Assembly (NCBI GenBank): GCA_014859755.1
Contig: JACUTO010000109.1
Location: forward strand, 1 to 5,318
Direction: 5' to 3'
Length of the DNA: 5,318 bases
From: Candidatus Bathyarchaeota archaeon
Lineage (GTDB): Archaea; Thermoproteota; Bathyarchaeia; Bathyarchaeales; Bathyarchaeaceae
Part shown: positions 1-5,312 of the stretch, piece by piece
Layout: each line of letters begins with the position of its first letter
Position numbering within the stretch: position 1 is the stretch's first letter
Program-made: the position numbers and the translations under genes
The notes under the pieces: model-generated
Seen by the model: the letters and a program-made list of their open reading frames with translations, nothing else
Told to the model about the DNA's origin: nothing
Database searches by the model: none

Positions 1-88
1 CTCCAAGCTTTGTCGCCATCTCAGGAGTTATTTCCACATTAGCAGTTCCTCGAATTCCTGAAGTCCCAAAAAGTCTAAGCTTTCTCAC
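1..88 (-). CDS. Phosphoglucomutase/phosphomannomutase family protein, N-terminal fragment (runs off the left edge)
   Basis: Reading the minus strand from a GTG at 88-86 gives 29 codons to the window edge. The peptide begins MRKLRLFGTSGIRG and continues with TANVEITPEMATKLG. The FGTSGIRG segment followed by an ITPE-type helix start is the N-terminal signature of the alpha-D-phosphohexomutase superfamily, which in archaea includes phosphoglucosamine mutase, phosphomannomutase and phosphopentomutase. These enzymes move a phosphate between sugar carbons through a phosphoserine that lies further in and is outside the window, so substrate cannot be assigned. An in-frame TAA at 103-101 and no ATG or TTG between it and the GTG leave GTG as the only normal start. 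The gene begins inside the end of the small frame at 75-218 (14-base overlap), which suggests cotranscription. It diverges from the carbamoyltransferase genes and is probably unrelated in function. The family call is confident; the exact activity is unknown. Confidence 0.85.
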   Translation of the reverse strand, partial: MRKLRLFGTSGIRGTANVEITPEMATKLG

Positions 89-218
89 CGAATTCCCCCT
101 TTACCTCCTTCTCAAACTCGATCGACGGTGTCGTCTTGCCCCTCTTCCCATGGTTTTCCCCTGTCTTTAGAGCGCGCTTATAGGGTTTCCTCCTATGAAG
201 CCTCTCAGCAATCTCCAA
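75..218 (-). CDS. Small basic protein, or C-terminal remnant of a winged-helix-like regulator
   Basis: From a TTG at 218-216 to TAG at 77-75 the minus strand encodes 47 residues, beginning MEIAERLHRRKPYKRALKTG and ending VKGEFGEKA. Its codons are rich in GAG, AAG, AGG and GGG, with G or A in most first positions, which looks like real coding. The end overlaps the mutase start by 14 bases and contains its ribosome binding site, as expected for an upstream operon member. EIAERLHRRKPY, RALKT and RGKTTPS recall the helix-turn-helix and wing of MarR/ArsR-type archaeal regulators, but the segment is shorter than such a domain. The TTG has no clear ribosome binding site, and an in-frame TAA lies at 236-234. 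The next frame upstream encodes KGGFLLILLK (261-232), so this may be the tail of a frame-disrupted gene. Function is not established; the regulator resemblance is from memory of the family. Confidence 0.4.
   Translation of the reverse strand: MEIAERLHRRKPYKRALKTGENHGKRGKTTPSIEFEKEVKGEFGEKA
101..110 (-). promoter_or_regulatory. Shine-Dalgarno sequence for the phosphohexomutase gene
   Basis: The minus strand reads AAGGAGGTAA here, a full match to the archaeal anti-Shine-Dalgarno core. The GGAGGT core (108-103) lies 14 bases from the GTG at 88, longer than the usual 5-10. A GGGGG run between the two could contribute. The element lies inside the last codons of the overlapping small frame, which would favour translational coupling. 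Confidence 0.5.
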
Positions 219-447
219 ATCGACGTTCCCTTTTTAGTAGGATGAGAAGAAAGCCTCCTTTTAACGATTCCCTTAACTTTCCATCGCTCGCGCAGAGGGA
301 GCGTCAAAGGGTGGAAATTCAATCCAAGGGGATTCCTGAGGCTAGAAAACGCAGAATGACGCCCTGCACACGTTTGGCGCGGGATCGTGCGGCAGATGGC
401 GCGTACGATCTTTGGTCGGAAGATTTTATGTGCTGGTATGCTAAGTA
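219..447. other. Divergent intergenic region with no supported gene
   Basis: This stretch separates the minus-strand genes from the plus-strand carbamoyltransferases. The longer frames crossing it on either strand (107 codons from a GTG at 128 on plus; 97 codons ending at 167 on minus) have no ribosome binding site, no recognisable motif and compositions unlike the neighbouring genes. I found no tRNA cloverleaf or CRISPR-type repeat. On the minus strand, GTTAAAAGG (about 257-265) and CATAAAATC (about 423-431) are weak TATA-like stretches that could drive the leftward genes. The sequence may include decayed coding DNA belonging to the small leftward frame. Confidence 0.4.
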
Positions 448-472
448 TTGAGTAAGGCAAAATTAAAATAAG
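448..472 (+). promoter_or_regulatory. Putative archaeal promoter of the carbamoyltransferase genes: TTGAGTA box plus TATA-like element
   Basis: TTGAGTA (448-454) is followed after seven bases by ATTAAAATAAG (462-472), an AT-rich TATA-like element. A start site about 25 bases downstream of its centre would fall near 490, giving a short leader that carries most of the GGGAGGTGAT ribosome binding site. The same TTGAGTA plus AT-box layout occurs before the PLP enzyme gene (2764-2786), which is the main reason to take this weaker box seriously. TATA quality alone would not be convincing. Confidence 0.4.
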
Positions 473-488
473 GATACCAAAGTTTCCT

Positions 489-498
489 GGGAGGTGAT
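489..498 (+). promoter_or_regulatory. Strong Shine-Dalgarno sequence that fixes the start of the first carbamoyltransferase
   Basis: GGGAGGTGAT is a near-complete complement of the 16S rRNA 3' end (CACCTCC core). It lies six bases before the ATG at 505. An in-frame TTG at 499 directly abuts the element and is too close to be used, so translation should begin at 505. Confidence 0.8.
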
Positions 499-504
499 TT
501 GCGG

Positions 505-1551
505 ATGTCGAGGAATCTTAAGGGCAGGGACTTCATCACCACACAGGAGTGGAGTAGAGAGGAGTTAGATAGAACTTTAGAGCTGGCCGCAGAGTTGAAG
601 AAAAAGCAGAAGAAAGGAATTCCACACAGGTTGCTTGGGGGGAAGACCCTGTTCATGCTCTTTTATAACCCGTCTTTGAGGACAAGGAACAGCTTCCAGA
701 CCGGGATTTTTCAGATGGGCGGACAGGGGATATACCTCACTCCGACGGCAGTGTACAGGCCAGCCCTTGCGGGAGATGAGATTCCATATGTGACGGAGAG
801 GATGTCCGACGTGGCTAGGGTGCTGAGTAGGTTCGGAGACGCTATCTCGATCAGGATTTATGGAGAATCTGTGAACTGGATCTACGGAAAGGGAAACCAA
901 ATTGTAAGAGAGTTCGCAGAGTGGGCTGAGATTCCAGTAATAAACATGGAATGTGACATGTTCCACCCATGCCAGGCTATGGCAGACATGCTCACACTAA
1001 AAGAGAAGTTAAGGGTTCTCGAGAGAAAGAAGGTGGTCGTGAGCTGGGCCTATTCTGGTGGGATAAAGCCCGTCGCGGTTCCACAGAGCTGCGTCCTGAA
1101 CTTCACAAGGTTCGGAATGGACGTAGTTCTGGCACACCCCAAAGGCCTGGAACTTGATCCAGAGATCATAAAGTGGGCGAAGAAGAACGCTGACGAGAGC
1201 GGGGGAAGCTTCGAGATGAGCTACAGTATGGACAAGGCCTTTGAGGGAGCGGATGTGGTTTATCCGAAGTCCTGGGGATCCCTTGAGTTCATGCCCCCAA
1301 AAGTGCCTAAGGTGGATGAGGAGGGAATGGTAGAGTTGATGAACAAGTGCAAGGATTGGATTGCTACAACTGAGAAGCTTGATCTTTGCGCAAGAGACGT
1401 GATCTATATGCACTGCCTGCCCGCAGACAGGGGAATGGAGGTAACGGACGAGGTCATCGACGGACCGCATTCGGTAGTGTTTGACGAGGCGGAGAATAGG
1501 CTCCACGCTCAGAACGCAGTCATGGCCCTCGTAATGGTAGGCTGCGAGTAG
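505..1551 (+). CDS. YgeW-like carbamoyltransferase (ornithine/aspartate carbamoyltransferase superfamily), copy 1
   Basis: The 348-residue product is a full-length transcarbamylase of a branch that is neither standard OTCase nor ATCase. Visible motifs are the carbamoyl phosphate loop SLRTRNSF (57-64, in place of STRTR), a DVARVLSR segment (102-109), HPCQAMAD (154-161), and HCLPADRG (303-310) followed by an OTCase-like C-terminus with FDEAENRLHAQNAV. Where OTCase has its SMG ornithine loop this protein has YPKSWGSL (253-260). It also has WAYSGGIKPVAVPQ (181-194) and TRFGMDVVLAHP (201-212), which I recognise from YgeW-type and knotted carbamoyltransferases. Such enzymes are cytosolic trimers that transfer a carbamoyl group between carbamoyl phosphate and an amine, or recover carbamoyl phosphate from a ureido compound. 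The substrate is not determined. SLRTR resembles acetyl- and succinylornithine transcarbamylases, so an N-acylornithine or other modified substrate is an alternative. A paralogue starts 46 bases downstream, and no arginine-biosynthesis gene is nearby. Superfamily certain, subfamily probable. Confidence 0.85.
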   Translation: MSRNLKGRDFITTQEWSREELDRTLELAAELKKKQKKGIPHRLLGGKTLFMLFYNPSLRTRNSFQTGIFQMGGQGIYLTPTAVYRPALAGDEIPYVTERMSDVARVLSRFGDAISIRIYGESVNWIYGKGNQIVREFAEWAEIPVINMECDMFHPCQAMADMLTLKEKLRVLERKKVVVSWAYSGGIKPVAVPQSCVLNFTRFGMDVVLAHPKGLELDPEIIKWAKKNADESGGSFEMSYSMDKAFEGADVVYPKSWGSLEFMPPKVPKVDEEGMVELMNKCKDWIATTEKLDLCARDVIYMHCLPADRGMEVTDEVIDGPHSVVFDEAENRLHAQNAVMALVMVGCE

Positions 1552-1563
1552 ACCTTCTAACAA

Positions 1564-1570
1564 TTTTTTT
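1564..1570 (+). terminator. T-run between the two carbamoyltransferase genes, possible weak archaeal terminator
   Basis: Seven consecutive T bases lie 12 bases after the stop codon of the first carbamoyltransferase gene. Archaeal RNA polymerase can terminate at T-rich tracts without a hairpin. The run is short and the next gene starts only 28 bases later with no clear promoter of its own, so full termination is unlikely. Partial termination that lowers expression of the second gene is possible. Confidence 0.2.
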
Positions 1571-1597
1571 CATAACTCACGCTAACTGGCGACGAAT

Positions 1598-2626
1598 ATG
1601 GAAACTCTATATGGAAGGGATCTAATTACAACCCAAGATTGGAGCGTTGATGAGTTAATAGAGACTATGGAGCTTGCTGAAAGGTTTAAGAAAATAATGA
1701 GAGGAGGGAAGCGTCCACCAAAGATCTTGGAGAGGAAGAATTTCTTCATGGTATTCTACGCCCCTTCGACTAGGACAAGAGGGGCCTTTGAGGCAGGGAT
1801 GGGACTTCTTGGTGGACACGCCCCATACATAGATGTAACAACCACTAGGATAAGGGCTGGAGAGGCCCTGAAAGATATTGCCAAGATGTATGACATATAT
1901 GGAGACGGAATTGGGGTGAGGATACTAGACGATGCCATCGACTTCATCTATGGCGAGGGGCGAAAAGTTGTTGAGCAGTTCGCCGAAGCTGCGAGGGTTC
2001 CGGTGATCAATATGGCTTGCTGCACCTATCACCCAACTCAAGCCATAGGGGACATCATGACCGTGAAGAATAAAATAGGAAGCCTTCGGGGGAAGAAGTA
2101 CGTGATCATGTGGGCCTACTCCAGCAAGTTGAGAGGGAGGTGCAGCATACACTCAGAGGTGCTCATCGCGACGAGGTTTGGTATGGATGTAGTGCTCGCT
2201 CACCCTCCAGGATTTGACATAGATCCGAAAATCGTTGAGGCGGCAAAAACAAACGCCAGAGAGAGTGGTGGCAGCTTCAAGATAAGCCACGATTTCGAAG
2301 AAGCACTTAAGGGTGCAAATGTCGTGTTCCCGAGGAGCTGGGTTACTTCCGAGCTACTTAAGGTCGGCGCGACCGCCTTTGGCGCCGATAAGGAGATTGA
2401 GATGTACAATAACTGCAGAAACTGGAGGTTAGAGCAGAAACATGTTAATGATTTGATGGGCAAGCCAGCGATTGTCACACATGTCCTCCCCGTCTTTAGA
2501 GGTCAGGAAGCCACCAACGAGGTCATGGACGGACCAAATTCGGTTATATACGAACAGGCGGAGAACAACCTCTATGCCAAGATGGCGGTCCTTTCTCTGA
2601 CTATGGCTGAGGAACCTAAGCTCTGA
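1598..2626 (+). CDS. Diverged YgeW-like carbamoyltransferase, copy 2
   Basis: This 342-residue protein aligns along its length with the upstream gene, from GRDLITTQDWS (6-16) to a C-terminus with EQAENNLYAKMAV. It keeps a classic carbamoyl phosphate loop STRTRGAF (57-64) and HPTQAIGD (145-152), so that half of the site looks intact. Substrate-side motifs are altered: HVLPVFRG (295-302) replaces HCLP, losing the cysteine that contacts ornithine in OTCase; PRSWVTSE (245-252) replaces PKSWGSLE; the KPVAVPQ segment becomes a basic stretch LRGRCSIHS (178-186); and DVARVLSR becomes DIAKMYDI (93-100). It therefore probably carbamoylates, or removes a carbamoyl group from, a different molecule than copy 1, or forms mixed oligomers with it. 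The ATG at 1598 has no recognisable ribosome binding site, although the TTQDWS start matches copy 1 well and supports this position. Likely cotranscribed with copy 1. Superfamily certain, substrate unknown. Confidence 0.82.
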   Translation: METLYGRDLITTQDWSVDELIETMELAERFKKIMRGGKRPPKILERKNFFMVFYAPSTRTRGAFEAGMGLLGGHAPYIDVTTTRIRAGEALKDIAKMYDIYGDGIGVRILDDAIDFIYGEGRKVVEQFAEAARVPVINMACCTYHPTQAIGDIMTVKNKIGSLRGKKYVIMWAYSSKLRGRCSIHSEVLIATRFGMDVVLAHPPGFDIDPKIVEAAKTNARESGGSFKISHDFEEALKGANVVFPRSWVTSELLKVGATAFGADKEIEMYNNCRNWRLEQKHVNDLMGKPAIVTHVLPVFRGQEATNEVMDGPNSVIYEQAENNLYAKMAVLSLTMAEEPKL

Positions 2627-2686
2627 ACCCCGCTAAGGTGGTTTACTACGTTTGTCTCTCAAATACTTGTTATCCGATCGGAAGAA

Positions 2687-2704
2687 GTCTGGGAGTGACC
2701 AGAC
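2687..2704 (+). repeat. Perfect 6-bp hairpin between the carbamoyltransferase and PLP enzyme genes
   Basis: GTCTGG (2687-2692) and CCAGAC (2699-2704) are exact reverse complements around a six-base GAGTGA loop. It lies 60 bases after the second carbamoyltransferase stop codon and abuts the first direct repeat at 2705. No T-run follows, so it is not a typical terminator. It could be an RNA 3' structure or a protein-binding inverted repeat. Confidence 0.4.
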
Positions 2705-2717
2705 GTTGAGTATGCGC
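2705..2717 (+). repeat. Direct repeat copy A, GTTGAGTATGCGC
   Basis: This 13-base element matches the copy at 2763-2775 at 12 of 13 positions, with a start-to-start spacing of 58 bases. The spacing is near five and a half helical turns, so the two copies would lie on roughly opposite DNA faces unless the DNA bends. It is a candidate regulator binding site for the PLP enzyme gene. Confidence 0.45.
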
Positions 2718-2750
2718 ACACGACTTTTGAAAGAAAAACTGGAACATTGA

Positions 2751-2775
2751 TAGTACGCACTAGTTGAGTATACGC
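2751..2775 (+). promoter_or_regulatory. Direct repeat copy B with a flanking inverted element, putative operator
   Basis: TAGTACGCACTA (2751-2762) has inverted TAGT/ACTA arms around ACGC. It runs straight into the second repeat copy GTTGAGTATACGC (2763-2775), which ends two bases before the TATA region. A protein bound here would sit at the TFB/TBP recognition site and could block or recruit the transcription machinery. The GTAYGC-like core recurs three times in this intergenic region. Inferred from sequence only. Confidence 0.4.
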
Positions 2776-2777
2776 TA

Positions 2778-2785
2778 TTATATAA
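2778..2785 (+). promoter_or_regulatory. Archaeal TATA box for the PLP enzyme-amidohydrolase unit
   Basis: TTATATAA is a close match to the archaeal box A consensus. Its centre is about 26 bases before the ATG at 2808, so transcription would begin at or very near the start codon, giving a leaderless or almost leaderless message. An AGAGGT ribosome binding site at 2796-2801 is also present at good spacing. Either transcription starts slightly earlier than expected or the site is also used by read-through message from upstream. Confidence 0.6.
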
Positions 2786-2807
2786 GAAGAAAAGTAGAGG
2801 TAATCGT

Positions 2808-3875
2808 ATGATGGTGATAAAAATGAATATTGAGTGGGATAGAACCAAAGAGGTTTTAAACAGTTTATTCCAAACCATCGGTAGGACCCCCCTAGTTAGG
2901 CTGGGGAGAATTCCGAAGGCCGAGGGGGTAGATGCCAACATTTTGGTGAAGTTGGAATACTTCAATCCTACGGGGAGTTTGAAAGATAGAATATATCTTG
3001 AGATGATAACAAGGGCGATCGAGGCCGGTAATTTGAAACCGGAAAGGGAGATTATTGAAGCTTCGACGGGAAACGCGGGGATCTCCTGCGCATTTGTCGG
3101 CGGGATATTAGGGTATAAGGTTACGATAGTTATGCCCGCTGGAATGAGCCAAGAGAGAATGAAGATCATTCGCGGTTATGGAGGAGACATAATTTTCACA
3201 CCTGGCGCTGAAAGCGATGTTGACCTATGTCTGAAAAAAATAGCGGAGTTGAAGAAGGCAAATCCAAGCAAATATTGGTGGCCAGATCAGTATAGCAATC
3301 CTAACAACCCGAATGCCCACTATAAAACAACCGGCCCAGAGATCTGGCAACAAACGAAGGGGAAAGTGGATTGTTTTGTCGCATCACAGGGTACTGGTGG
3401 GACGTTGACTGGTGTTGGCAGATTTTTGAAAGAAAAGAATCCCAAGACAGTTCTGTACGCAGTTGAGGCAGCCGAAGCGCCGATGTTGTCGAAACGAGCG
3501 TGGGGGTCCCACAAGATCGAGGGCATCGGAGACGGTTTTGTGCCCCTCAACTTAGACCTGAGTCACCTTGAGGGAATTGTAACCACCACTTCAGAAGAAG
3601 CAATCACCATGGCAAAGAGGCTATCCTTAGAGGAAGGAATCTTTTGTGGAATCTCTTCAGGCTGTAACGTGGCTGCAGCAGTGAAGATTGCCAAACGCCA
3701 TCCAGAACTAAAGACAATTGTAACAATGGTCAACGATACTGGGCAGAGATATCTGTCAACCGAACTTTGCGGAGAGATAAAAGAGGTCGAAATTCCGGAA
3801 CGTGAACATCCCCTGGATGAACACACCATCCGTGAATTGGACAAATATCAAGCCACCTGGGAGATCATAGAATAA
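2808..3875 (+). CDS. Cysteine synthase/cystathionine beta-synthase family PLP enzyme (fold type II)
   Basis: The 355-residue product has the fold-type II PLP pattern in order: IGRTPLVRL (24-32), NPTGSLKDR (53-61) with the Schiff-base lysine K59, the substrate loop STGNAG (86-91), the PLP-phosphate loop QGTGGT (194-199) followed by LTGVGR, IEGIGDGFVP (237-246), EEGIFCGISSG (275-285), and VNDTGQRYLST (308-318), where T311 should face the pyridine nitrogen. Family members do beta-replacement or beta-elimination on O-acetylserine, O-phosphoserine, serine or similar amino acids. Standard O-acetylserine sulfhydrylase usually has TSGNTG and GIGAGF, so the STGNAG and GDGF variants leave cysteine synthesis uncertain. 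The N-terminus precedes the family core by about 20 residues, the usual size; no CBS or other regulatory domain follows, only a short charged tail. ATG 2808 is chosen for its AGAGGT site and TATA box; ATG 2811 or 2823 are possible. It is followed after 21 bases by the amidohydrolase, so they form one unit. A diaminopropionate-type substrate is a hypothesis from context. Confidence 0.85.
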   Translation: MMVIKMNIEWDRTKEVLNSLFQTIGRTPLVRLGRIPKAEGVDANILVKLEYFNPTGSLKDRIYLEMITRAIEAGNLKPEREIIEASTGNAGISCAFVGGILGYKVTIVMPAGMSQERMKIIRGYGGDIIFTPGAESDVDLCLKKIAELKKANPSKYWWPDQYSNPNNPNAHYKTTGPEIWQQTKGKVDCFVASQGTGGTLTGVGRFLKEKNPKTVLYAVEAAEAPMLSKRAWGSHKIEGIGDGFVPLNLDLSHLEGIVTTTSEEAITMAKRLSLEEGIFCGISSGCNVAAAVKIAKRHPELKTIVTMVNDTGQRYLSTELCGEIKEVEIPEREHPLDEHTIRELDKYQATWEIIE

Positions 3876-3896
3876 AAGGTCACGCGCTAACAGAAG

Positions 3897-5312
3897 GTGA
3901 AAAGCACGGGGAGTTTAGTAATAGAAAATGGGCTCACTGTCACTATGGACAAACAACGGCGTATCCTAGAAAGGGGGACTGTAGCGGTTGATAATGGTAA
4001 GATTACAAGTGTTGAAAAGACTGGTGAAGTCAAGGGGAAGCATAAAGCTGAAAGAGTCATTGATGCGAGGGGAAGGATAGTATTACCTGGATTGATATGC
4101 TCTCACACCCACTTATACGGTATGCTCCTTCGTGGAGCGCACCTCGATATCGATCCGCCCACAGACTTCTCGCAGATTCTGCAGAGAGTTTGGTGGCCCA
4201 TGGATGAGGCGATGACCACAAGTGACGCATATGCGAGTGCTCTGATTGGATGCCTAGATTTCCTAAAGACAGGAACAACGTGCTTCGCTGATACGTATTC
4301 AGGACCAAATTCGATACACCTAAGCCTTGATTATATAGCAAAGGCTGTAAGGCAGGTGGGGATTCGAGGAATTTTGGCGTACGAGGCAACGGAAAGACAC
4401 AGCCCTGAAGAGGGAGTAAAGGGGATCGAAGAAAATGTGAGGTTTATAGAGAAGGTTGGTAAAGAAAGGGAGAAGAAAGTCAAGGGAATGTTCAGCATAC
4501 ATGCCTCATTCACGGTTTCCGATCAATTGATGAAAAGTGTTCGCCAACTCGCAGACAAGTATGAGACATCCGTAACTATTCACGCCTCTGAAGGGCTGGG
4601 AGACCTTTACCACAACATCGAAAAATATGGAAAAAGAACGGTGAAAAGGCTCCACGATGTGGGGGTTCTTGGGCCAGATGTGGTTCTAGCGCACTGCGTC
4701 CAACTAAATGACGATGAAATTGACATCGTAAGAAAAACAGGGGCTAAGGTGGCTCATAACCCAATGAGTAACATGCTGAATGCTGTGGGGGTAGCACCCA
4801 TCCTAAAAATGCTGAAGGAGGGGATAAGGGTTGGGCTTGGAAACGACGGATACATATTTGATGGGTTTGAGAACATTAGAACAACGTTTCTGCTTCACAA
4901 AGTTCATCACCGAGACCCGAGGGTTATGGATCTACAAACCGTCCTGGAAATGGCGACGATCAAGGGGGCAGAACTATACGGGTTAGAGAAGGAGATCGGG
5001 TCATTAGAGGCTGGAAAAAGGGCAGACATCATCGTAATCAAGCCTGACGTTTTACCGACCCCGCTGACACCTCAAAGTGTCTTGGGACACTTAGTAAACA
5101 CGGTTGATGGAGGTGATGTGCAAACGGTAATTGTCGATGGGGAGATTCTGATGGAGAACCGTAAGGTTTTGTCCGTCAACGAAGAGGGAGTAAATGCAAT
5201 CGCGCAAAGAGCAGCCGAAAAACTTTGGGAAAGGCTTGGTGTCATAAAACCACACGTGGAGTATCCAAGAGGATCTAGCAACATTATTATGTTTGACCAA
5301 GGAAAAGTTTAG
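3897..5312 (+). CDS. Metal-dependent amidohydrolase, SsnA/TrzN/MTA-SAH deaminase-like
   Basis: The 471-residue product has a normal length for the ATZ/TRZ-type aminohydrolases of the amidohydrolase superfamily. An N-terminal beta segment (LVIENGLTVTMD, 7-18) leads to the metal motif SHTH (H70, H72). Then come H202 in SIHASF, H229 and E232 in TIHASEG, H266 in LAHCV, HNPMSN (288-293) and D317 in GLGNDG. H70, H72, H229 and D317 should bind one Zn or Fe ion; H266 and E232 should act in water activation and substrate binding. A second beta-sandwich part with the typical GSLEAGKRADIIV segment (368-380) closes the fold. Enzymes of this group deaminate or dechlorinate purines, adenosine derivatives, triazines or related heterocycles in the cytosol. 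All catalytic residues are present. The GTG start at 3897 retains the family's first strand; the next in-frame ATG (codon 17) would remove it. No strong ribosome binding site is visible, so coupling to the PLP gene is likely. SsnA-like is favoured by context; MTA/SAH deaminase is the main alternative. Confidence 0.8.
   Translation: MKSTGSLVIENGLTVTMDKQRRILERGTVAVDNGKITSVEKTGEVKGKHKAERVIDARGRIVLPGLICSHTHLYGMLLRGAHLDIDPPTDFSQILQRVWWPMDEAMTTSDAYASALIGCLDFLKTGTTCFADTYSGPNSIHLSLDYIAKAVRQVGIRGILAYEATERHSPEEGVKGIEENVRFIEKVGKEREKKVKGMFSIHASFTVSDQLMKSVRQLADKYETSVTIHASEGLGDLYHNIEKYGKRTVKRLHDVGVLGPDVVLAHCVQLNDDEIDIVRKTGAKVAHNPMSNMLNAVGVAPILKMLKEGIRVGLGNDGYIFDGFENIRTTFLLHKVHHRDPRVMDLQTVLEMATIKGAELYGLEKEIGSLEAGKRADIIVIKPDVLPTPLTPQSVLGHLVNTVDGGDVQTVIVDGEILMENRKVLSVNEEGVNAIAQRAAEKLWERLGVIKPHVEYPRGSSNIIMFDQGKV

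Noticed and set aside
101..151. Minus-strand 16-residue arginine-rich peptide (MGRGARRHRRSSLRRR) ending at the mutase ribosome binding site
   Set aside because: It briefly suggested a tiny ribosomal protein or leader peptide, but it lies in another frame of the better-looking 75-218 coding stretch, has no clear ribosome binding site, and its arginines follow from the purine-rich DNA.
128..451. Plus-strand 107-codon frame from a GTG
   Set aside because: No ribosome binding site, no recognisable motif, and its left part is antisense to the more convincing minus-strand coding sequence.
167..460. Minus-strand 97-codon frame in the divergent region
   Set aside because: No ribosome binding site and low-information composition; it is in a different frame from the helix-turn-helix-like segments on the same strand.
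499..504. TTG at 499 as start of the first carbamoyltransferase
   Set aside because: It abuts the Shine-Dalgarno sequence with no spacer, whereas ATG 505 is at correct spacing.
505..1551. Ordinary anabolic ornithine carbamoyltransferase (argF)
   Set aside because: The C-terminal HCLP region fits, but the SMG ornithine loop is replaced by KSWG, and SLRTR and WAYSGGIKPVAVPQ point to the YgeW/knotted branch.
2627..2807. Riboswitch or small RNA gene in the 181-base intergenic region
   Set aside because: Only one short 6-bp hairpin is visible, with no multi-stem core resembling a known riboswitch; the repeats look more like protein-binding sites.
2633..3169. Minus-strand 178-codon frame with hydrophobic stretches
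   Set aside because: It is antisense to the motif-bearing PLP enzyme and its hydrophobic look follows from the complement of charged plus-strand codons.
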